Positions 1 through 5,217 of a stretch of DNA of 5,217 nt are shown one piece after another. The position numbers were made by a program, and so were the translations under genes. The number at the start of each line of letters is the position of its first letter. The stretch's first letter is position 1. This DNA comes from Bacteroidales bacterium (GTDB taxonomy: Bacteria > Bacteroidota > Bacteroidia > Bacteroidales > PUMT01): NCBI GenBank assembly GCA_007132365.1, contig SLOS01000024.1, positions 1-5,217 of the forward strand. Reading direction: 5' to 3'. Under the pieces are notes generated by a model. It saw only the letters and a list, made by a program, of their open reading frames with translations. It was not told where the DNA came from and did not search any database.

Positions 1-1023
1 GAGCTTCCGCACAGCTGGGATGAGATGCTGCTCAATCCCGGAAAATGGGGAACGGGCTGGAATGCCTTCTTCGGTTATGCTGACGGGGAGAACCGGCAAA
101 GCATGAACAGGCAGGTCAGGCCCTACGAAATGGCAGATGTTGAAGATACGGGTTATCCCGACGGGTTAATTACAGAACAGGCTCTTGAAAAGCTTGGGGA
201 ACTGGCGGAAAAGAAAAAACCATTTTTCCTTGCAGTGGGTTTCTTCAAACCACACCTTCCGTTCAATGCGCCCAAAAAGTACTGGGACCTCTACAACAGG
301 GAAGATATCCCCCTCTCCCCCATTCCTTATATACCGGAAAATGTGAATCCAGCCAGCCTGCACGGGAGCGGTGAATTTGGCAGCTACCAGCTCGGGGATG
401 AAAAGGCATCCCTTGAGGGTCCTGTTTCTGATGAGTATGCCAGGAAATTAAGGCATGCATATCTTGCCTGTATAAGTTATATTGATGCGCAGGTCGGAAA
501 ACTGGTTGAACAGATTGAAAGTCTCGGACTGGCAGATAATACCATAATTGTTGTCTGGAGCGACCATGGATGGCATCTTGGCGACCACCTTGTATGGGGC
601 AAACACACCGTCTTTGAAAAGTCACTCAAAAGCCCCCTTATCATAAATATTTCAGGCAGCTCAGCGGTAAACGAGGTAACCAGGGTGGTAAGCACTATAG
701 ATCTTTACCCGACAATTGTTGAGCTGGCCGGTACGGGCATGCCCCATGAGACAGACGGGAGAAGCTTATTGCCACTGATGTATGACAATCCGGACGGATG
801 GGAGGATGCTGCATATGGTTACTTCAGGAACGGAATTTCATTGCGCACCGGAAGGTACCGGCTGACCAGGTATTTCAGGGAAGAGGAGCCGGTCGTTGAA
901 CTATATGACCATTATACCGATCCTGATGAGACCATTAATGTTGCTGATCAGAACAGCGAAGTTGTGCAGTCGCTTTTACCTCTGTGGGAAAAGGGGGATA
1001 CCGGACTGTTTGGGCCGGAATAA
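1..1023 (+). CDS. Sulfatase, iduronate-2-sulfatase-like (C-terminal part)
   Basis: Frame 1 is open from the first base to the TAA at 1021-1023, giving 340 residues; the true start lies left of the window, and the ATG at 25 is an internal Met. The family hydrolyses sulfate esters on sugars, usually in the periplasm or outside the cell. Using fragment numbering, FFKPHLPF (81-88) matches the KPHxPF motif of iduronate-2-sulfatases, whose His contacts the active site. WSDHGWHLGDH (186-196) supplies the Asp-His metal-ligand pair (D188, H189), and K201 in WGKH matches the conserved active-site Lys. DGRSLLPL and ELYDHYTDPDE near the end are typical sulfatase C-terminal subdomain motifs. The CxPxR/SxPxR formylglycine motif and first metal ligands are outside the window, so activity cannot be judged. 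The reading frame is intact. It is convergent with the GH92 gene, so the two are not co-transcribed. Substrate is unknown: subfamily resemblance does not prove iduronate as the target. Confidence 0.93.
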   Translation, partial: ELPHSWDEMLLNPGKWGTGWNAFFGYADGENRQSMNRQVRPYEMADVEDTGYPDGLITEQALEKLGELAEKKKPFFLAVGFFKPHLPFNAPKKYWDLYNREDIPLSPIPYIPENVNPASLHGSGEFGSYQLGDEKASLEGPVSDEYARKLRHAYLACISYIDAQVGKLVEQIESLGLADNTIIVVWSDHGWHLGDHLVWGKHTVFEKSLKSPLIINISGSSAVNEVTRVVSTIDLYPTIVELAGTGMPHETDGRSLLPLMYDNPDGWEDAAYGYFRNGISLRTGRYRLTRYFREEEPVVELYDHYTDPDETINVADQNSEVVQSLLPLWEKGDTGLFGPE

Positions 1024-1131
1024 ACAGGGCACTGCGGCCAAATAACCCTTAACACGAATACCCCGGGGAAAAATTTTGCACACATGGATATAAGCCTGAC
1101 CTGGACGAGCCGGGACCAAAAAGGTTTTAAT

Positions 1132-1161
1132 AATATTCTGCCAAAAAAAAGTCAGAATTTT
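1132..1161. terminator. Weak hairpin in convergent gap, possible bidirectional terminator
   Basis: ATTCTG (1135-1140) pairs with CAGAAT (1153-1158) around a 12-base loop containing eight A residues. Two further A-T pairs lie outside a T-T mismatch. On the + strand it is followed by a T-rich run (TTTTGATTTT), as expected after the sulfatase gene; on the - strand the T8 tract falls in the loop. The stem is short and AT-rich, so this is only a candidate. The rest of the 166-base gap between the two stop codons (1024-1189) shows no gene; it has an 8-base CCCCGGGG palindrome at 1061-1068. Confidence 0.3.
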
Positions 1162-1189
1162 GATTTTAAGCATACCCTAGCCTGCCTCC

Positions 1190-3565
1190 CTAACGCCTGC
1201 TCATTGAGGGGGGTATGTCGCGGGGACTGCTGCCCCAGTTTTTGTTGGGCTCCGGCCCCATCTCAAAAGTTAATACGCCCCCGTCAGTTATTTCCTGGTG
1301 GCTTATCCATGTCCTGGTGAACGGTTCCCCGTTAAGGGAAGCCGACTGTATATACCTGTTTTCTGATGAATTATTATTGGCCCTTACAGTGAACTCATCC
1401 CCGCTGGTCAGGTTGATTGAAACCTCTTCAAAGAGGGGACTGCCAATTACATATACAGGATCACCGGGTGTTACAGAATAAAACCCCAATGCACTGAGGA
1501 CATACCAGGATGATAAAGAACCCATATCCTCATTACCACATAGTCCGCCGGGCCCGGTTTTATACATCTGATCCATAACCTGCCTTACAAGGGATTGAGT
1601 TTTCCATGGTTGTCCTGCATAGTTATAAAAGTAAGCCACATGGTGAGAAGGCTGGTTGCCATGCACATACTGTCCGATGGTGCCCACTACGCCAACATAT
1701 TTGGGAGGTGTAATTGTGGGGCTCATCGTAAAAAAGGTGTCCAGCTTGTCAATAAACTCCCCCTTCCCGCCAAACAGATCAATTAATCCCTGTACATCAT
1801 GCTTAACCGACCATATATATTGCCACGCATTTGATTCGGTAAAATGGCGGTGGGGCCTGCGCCCGACCAGCAGCGGATCAAAATATTTGTAATAGGATAA
1901 ATCCCCGTCAGTAACAATTCCCTGTTCGCGGCCATTCAGGGCTTCAAGCCATTCACCGTTTTCAAGACGGGGTCTCATAAATTGTGTCTCTTCATGCCAG
2001 AGGTTGCGATAATACTGCGCCCTGGTTGTAAAAAGCTCATAATCTTCGGTTTTGCCCAGTTCCTTTGCCAACTGAGCTATACACCAGTCGTCATATGCCA
2101 GTTCCAGGGTATTTGGCACAGATTCCGGAACCCTGTCCACAGGAGTGTAACCCAGATTCATATAATATTCCAGTCCGGAGCGGCCAAGATCTGATGGAAT
2201 GGGTGGTGAGGGTTTTTCAAGTGCCTTTCTCCGCATTGCCTGAAAAAGAAACTCTGCATCATAATCGCGAAAACCTTTTCTGTATGCATCCACAATAACC
2301 GGTACCAGGTGGTCGCCAACCATCGCTTCACCAAAAACATTCAGGAAGTGTTGGGCCGGCAGCCAGCCAAACTCCCTGGTCTTGGCCTCTATTGACTTTA
2401 TATAATCGTTTACATGATCTTCTGCAATCAGTGTCATCAGCGGATGCTGCGACCGGTATGTGTCCCAGCAGGAAAAAGAACCATAAAAGTTAAACCCGTC
2501 AGCTGTATGAATTTCATTATCAGCACCAAGATATTTACCGTCAACATCCTGAGAAATATACTGGGCCAGGAGCGACCTGTACATAGCCGTATAAAAGATC
2601 TGTTTCTGGTCCTCTGTACCACCACGTATGGTTATCCTCGACAATTCATCATTCCATATATCGCGGGCATCAGCTCTTACCCGGTCGAAATTCCATCCCG
2701 GTATCTCTGCAGCAAGGTTTTTGGAGGCGCCATCAATACTGACATACGATATACCAACCTTAACAAGTATCTCTTCGTTTTCCGCGGTATTAAAACAGAG
2801 AAAAGCCCCGATATTTCTTCCCTTCTCTGCATTCTTATATGGGAAAGTACTCTCACCTGATTCAGGAGTTTTATAATCATTGTCGAAAGTGCCGTAGTAG
2901 TGAAAAGGTTTGCTGAACTCAGCTACAAAATAGAGTTTGCCGCCGGAATTGCTTTTTGTCCCTTCTATACGGTTATTACCTGTTATAACAAGCTCTGATG
3001 GTTCGTCAGAAGTGTTTTCGCCCAGTTGATGCCCCAGGTCAAGAACTATCTGTGAAAATTTGGATTCCGGAAATGTATAACGATGAAACCCTACTCTATG
3101 AGTTGTTGTCAGCTCGACTTTTATATTGTAGTCCGTTAACAGTACAGAGTAGTAACCCGGAGAGGCTGTCTCCTCAGCGGGATCAAATCTGGAACGGTAG
3201 CCCTCATCGGGATTTTCGGGTGAACCAGGTGTTGTCACCTGGGCTTTATTGATAACAGGCATTAAAAGCACCTCACCTCCGTTTACCATGCCCACACCAC
3301 TCCAGTGGGTGTGGCTGAACCCCATGATTGAACTATCCCGGTAAAGGTAACCGGCAGCATAGGTCCACCCCCGGGTGTGTGTATCGGGACTAAGGTGTAC
3401 CATAGCATTCGGCAGTGAAGGCCCGGGGAAAGTATGCCCGAAAAAGTCGGTTCCGATAAACGGATCAACATAATCTACCGGATCCGGTTTCTCTGTACAT
3501 GAGTTAAATATTATAGCAGTGGCTAAAACAACAATTCTGAAACTTGACAAATATGAAATTCTCAT
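1190..3565 (-). CDS. GH92 family alpha-mannosidase, probable lipoprotein
   Basis: This is a complete 791-residue protein, ATG at 3565-3563 to TAG at 1192-1190, a usual length for family GH92. These enzymes are calcium-dependent, inverting exo-alpha-mannosidases. Residues 1-22 form a signal peptide (R2, R10, then hydrophobic 11-20), and FNSC with C23 is an imperfect lipobox, suggesting a lipid-anchored envelope protein. The N-terminal beta-rich domain (about 30-280) starts with VDPFIGTD (33-40) and includes GFSHTHWSG (82-90). The catalytic (alpha/alpha)6 domain (about 310-770) carries FSCWDTYRSQHP (364-375), TLELAYDDW (486-494), FTESNAWQY (575-583), HGNQPSHH (635-642), AGQPWKTQ (650-657) and GNEDMGSLSSWYV (677-689). 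By motif and spacing, E577 is the likely general acid and the GNED acidic pair lies in the catalytic-base region; this is inferred, not aligned. The protein ends normally after FEMGPEPNKNWG, so it is full length. The start follows directly from the signal peptide; no Shine-Dalgarno is present, which is common in Bacteroidota. Linkage preference (alpha-1,2, 1,3 or other) is undetermined. Confidence 0.96.
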   Translation of the reverse strand: MRISYLSSFRIVVLATAIIFNSCTEKPDPVDYVDPFIGTDFFGHTFPGPSLPNAMVHLSPDTHTRGWTYAAGYLYRDSSIMGFSHTHWSGVGMVNGGEVLLMPVINKAQVTTPGSPENPDEGYRSRFDPAEETASPGYYSVLLTDYNIKVELTTTHRVGFHRYTFPESKFSQIVLDLGHQLGENTSDEPSELVITGNNRIEGTKSNSGGKLYFVAEFSKPFHYYGTFDNDYKTPESGESTFPYKNAEKGRNIGAFLCFNTAENEEILVKVGISYVSIDGASKNLAAEIPGWNFDRVRADARDIWNDELSRITIRGGTEDQKQIFYTAMYRSLLAQYISQDVDGKYLGADNEIHTADGFNFYGSFSCWDTYRSQHPLMTLIAEDHVNDYIKSIEAKTREFGWLPAQHFLNVFGEAMVGDHLVPVIVDAYRKGFRDYDAEFLFQAMRRKALEKPSPPIPSDLGRSGLEYYMNLGYTPVDRVPESVPNTLELAYDDWCIAQLAKELGKTEDYELFTTRAQYYRNLWHEETQFMRPRLENGEWLEALNGREQGIVTDGDLSYYKYFDPLLVGRRPHRHFTESNAWQYIWSVKHDVQGLIDLFGGKGEFIDKLDTFFTMSPTITPPKYVGVVGTIGQYVHGNQPSHHVAYFYNYAGQPWKTQSLVRQVMDQMYKTGPGGLCGNEDMGSLSSWYVLSALGFYSVTPGDPVYVIGSPLFEEVSINLTSGDEFTVRANNNSSENRYIQSASLNGEPFTRTWISHQEITDGGVLTFEMGPEPNKNWGSSPRDIPPSMSRR

Positions 3566-3584
3566 AATTACTAACTTTATTGTT

Positions 3585-3614
3585 CAGATTTATAGCATTC
3601 AAAATAATTACAAT
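3585..3614 (-). promoter_or_regulatory. Candidate Bacteroidota-type promoter before the GH92 gene
   Basis: Reading the minus strand, ATTG (3614-3611) is followed after 18 bases by TAAATCTG (3592-3585). This resembles the Bacteroidota consensus TTTG-N19-TAnnTTTG with one mismatch in each box. Transcription would begin only a few bases downstream, leaving a leader of roughly 10-15 bases before the ATG at 3565. The 72-base gap is AT-rich, so a chance match is quite possible, and the GH92 gene might instead be read through from the gene upstream. Confidence 0.28.
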
Positions 3615-3637
3615 AACTGAAGGGCCGCTTGAATTAA

Positions 3638-5217
3638 TCAGAATCCCACATCGGGCCTTGGCGGGCCGTCCCAGGGTTCTGCACCAGGATTGTAATTCTT
3701 CCTTTTCTCTACTGAGATCAGTTCAGGGTCGGAAGTTTCAGGCGCTTCTATCATACCATAATACCTGCCCATCCAGTAATCCCTCAAAAACCCGCTGGGT
3801 TCTAACATCCTGGCCCCGGAACTACCGCCATCAAGGTGTATAGCCCTGCGGTGTGCCCTGATAGCAGAAGTTTCACGAAGAGAAAGTCTTTTGAGTGCAC
3901 CTTCGTATGATTTATAACCATCTTCAATAAACAGGTCATCACGATGTGAGTTGGAATAGTTATGCTGAATAGGATCCAGTGGCCACTCCCTGAGGAATTG
4001 AACAGCAGGTCCGGTTTCACAATCATTACCGGTATATGCTCCATATGTGAAATTAAACCAGGGCATCTGCTCCATCCGTTTAATTTCATAGCTGCGCTCA
4101 AGGCTGCGCAGATAGATCGAACGCAGGTTTGGATCTGCAGTATATCTGAGAAGGGTGTTGTAACTTTTAAAAGCAAGATTATCATCCCATGGTGCCACTA
4201 ATGTTGGCGGGAAAGTATTCTTCTGCCGGATAGTGTTATCTGGGTAACCCCAGTCAATTAACTGCTGATACCCCTCTTTAAACCTTTCATCACCTGTAAT
4301 TGCAATGGCAGACTCCATAAAAGCAAGTGCCTCGAGACCATTCACACCCCTGTCCGAATATCCGTAAGCACGCAGGAGATATTCCGGATTCCACCTTGCC
4401 CAACGGGTTGGTTTGCCATCAAGATCATGCATTGTCCAGCCACAATCGATAATATAGTCAGACATGACCTGAATATGCTCACGGGCCGCTTCTTTCTCCT
4501 TCCCACGGGCAACAAGATCGTGAAACAGGGTAACAGCATAGTAATGACCTATCACTTCATCACTTGAAGTATCTCCCTTCCAGTGCCATTTATTATCCGG
4601 GGTTGGATACCATCTGGCGGGCAAGCCTCCCGATCCGCCTGTTGCACGCGGATCCTTATCATATGGTGACCATATTGCCCTTGCAATAAAGCCTCCGTGG
4701 TTGGTAATTTTGTTCATCCACACAAGGGCCCTGAAAGATTCAACGGCCTTTTCACGGGTGGCCTCGTCACCGGTAACTGCATATTTATAGCACAATGAAG
4801 CAAGGTACTGACCGGTTATACTGCCATCATTATCACTTATATGGCGTATCCATTGGCCGTCACGCTTAATAAGCATGTGAATGAACCCCATTCTCATATG
4901 ACCCCACTCCCTGATATGACGCTCAAAATATTCGGCTTTTTTAAGAAGGGTGAAAGGTTCATACTTAATAATACCTATACCACCATCGGTCGCAATATAT
5001 ACTATATTATCTCCTACTGCTATATCATTAACCCTGTTGTCAGGCAACCAGTGGTCTGCACCGAAATAGTGCCAGTCGTCATCAAGCATTCTAACTGCAC
5101 CTCTTTCCGTTCCTATCCATAAATCGCCATCAAACCCTAATTCAACACACCTGGTATCTTCGACGGGCAAACCATCATCACCTTTTAAGGTATACAGGGA
5201 AGCACCTCTTAAAACAC
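3638..5217 (-). CDS. Beta-propeller (Reg_prop-like) plus helical-domain protein, N-terminus missing
   Basis: The frame is open from the right edge to the TGA at 3640-3638, giving 525 residues numbered from the first full codon (V1 at 5215). The TTG at 5170 is internal, because coding continues upstream into a propeller repeat. Residues 1-85 show about two blades of the two-component-regulator propeller type: GLP (15-17) then DLWIGTERGAVRM (31-43), and WLPDNRVNDIAVGDN (56-70) then VYIATDGGIGIIK (72-84). Residues about 90-440 are mostly amphipathic helices rich in aromatic residues, suggesting an alpha/alpha toroid like those of many glycosidases and lyases. Notable motifs are ATGGSGGLPARWYP (191-204), WHWKGDTSSDEVIGHYY (210-226), RWARWNPEY (271-279) and YGAYTGNDCETGP (391-403). 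The tail (about 505-525) is rich in Pro and Gly. No membrane segment, histidine kinase, receiver or HTH domain follows the propeller, so a hybrid two-component sensor is unlikely. I do not recognise the helical family; a secreted glycan-binding or glycan-cleaving role is inferred only from fold and neighbours. It ends 72 bases before the GH92 gene in the same orientation and could form an operon with it. Confidence 0.85.
   Translation of the reverse strand, partial: VLRGASLYTLKGDDGLPVEDTRCVELGFDGDLWIGTERGAVRMLDDDWHYFGADHWLPDNRVNDIAVGDNIVYIATDGGIGIIKYEPFTLLKKAEYFERHIREWGHMRMGFIHMLIKRDGQWIRHISDNDGSITGQYLASLCYKYAVTGDEATREKAVESFRALVWMNKITNHGGFIARAIWSPYDKDPRATGGSGGLPARWYPTPDNKWHWKGDTSSDEVIGHYYAVTLFHDLVARGKEKEAAREHIQVMSDYIIDCGWTMHDLDGKPTRWARWNPEYLLRAYGYSDRGVNGLEALAFMESAIAITGDERFKEGYQQLIDWGYPDNTIRQKNTFPPTLVAPWDDNLAFKSYNTLLRYTADPNLRSIYLRSLERSYEIKRMEQMPWFNFTYGAYTGNDCETGPAVQFLREWPLDPIQHNYSNSHRDDLFIEDGYKSYEGALKRLSLRETSAIRAHRRAIHLDGGSSGARMLEPSGFLRDYWMGRYYGMIEAPETSDPELISVEKRKNYNPGAEPWDGPPRPDVGF

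Noticed and set aside
263..625. Open frame of 120 codons on the - strand inside the sulfatase gene
   Set aside because: It is antisense to conserved sulfatase motifs, and its His/Gln/Arg-rich composition is typical of a shadow frame.
1061..1077. CCCCGGGG palindrome followed by AAAAATTTT as a terminator or protein-binding site
   Set aside because: The palindrome has no loop so it cannot form a normal intrinsic terminator hairpin, and a single 8-base palindrome is weak evidence for an operator.
1084..1320. Small open frame of 78 codons spanning the convergent gap and the 3' end of the GH92 gene
   Set aside because: It overlaps the conserved GH92 C-terminus in antisense, has no ribosome binding site that I can see, and its sequence resembles nothing known to me.
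2414..2860. Open frame of 148 codons on the + strand inside the GH92 gene
   Set aside because: It lies wholly antisense to a well-supported GH92 catalytic region, has no recognisable domain and reads as a chance frame.
3802..4185. Open frame of 127 codons on the - strand overlapping the propeller-helical gene
   Set aside because: It is the same strand in another frame; the long 525-residue frame explains this stretch and the shorter one has no recognisable features.
3638..5217. Hybrid two-component system sensor, suggested by the propeller repeats
   Set aside because: The C-terminal part has no transmembrane helix, histidine kinase H-box, ATP-binding motifs, receiver or HTH domain; it ends in a helical domain and a Pro/Gly-rich tail.
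1..5217. CRISPR arrays, tRNA or rRNA genes, insertion sequences or attachment sites
   Set aside because: No spaced direct repeats, cloverleaf sequences, transposase-like frames or paired terminal inverted repeats were seen; almost the whole window is covered by three intact coding frames.

Overview
The window looks like part of a glycan-degradation locus of a Bacteroidota bacterium. The evidence is indirect: a lipoprotein-type signal peptide on a family GH92 glycosidase, no Shine-Dalgarno sequence before its start, a weak Bacteroidota-style promoter candidate, and a sulfatase, a mannosidase and a Reg_prop-type beta-propeller protein side by side. The precise genus cannot be read from the sequence.

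Layout. Positions 1-1023 (+) hold the C-terminal part of a sulfatase of the iduronate-2-sulfatase type; its N-terminus, with the catalytic Cys/Ser motif, lies left of the window. A 166-base convergent gap (1024-1189) has only a weak hairpin. Positions 3565-1190 (-) encode a complete 791-residue GH92 alpha-mannosidase with a probable lipoprotein anchor. After a 72-base gap with a possible promoter, positions 5217-3638 (-) hold the C-terminal 525 residues of a larger protein. It has the end of a Reg_prop-like beta-propeller followed by a helical, probably toroid-like region of unknown function; its start lies right of the window.

How the genes may work together (inference). The sulfatase would remove sulfate esters, and the GH92 enzyme would release terminal alpha-linked mannose. 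Together they suggest a sulfated mannose-containing glycan, such as a sulfated alpha-mannan or a decorated glycoprotein glycan. The propeller-helical protein has the same orientation as the mannosidase gene and lies directly upstream of it, so it may share a transcript and a substrate. It ends without any membrane segment, kinase or DNA-binding domain, so it is not a classical hybrid two-component sensor. It is the least understood gene here and the best candidate for something undescribed. No SusC/SusD pair, RNA gene, CRISPR array, insertion sequence or other mobile element is visible.
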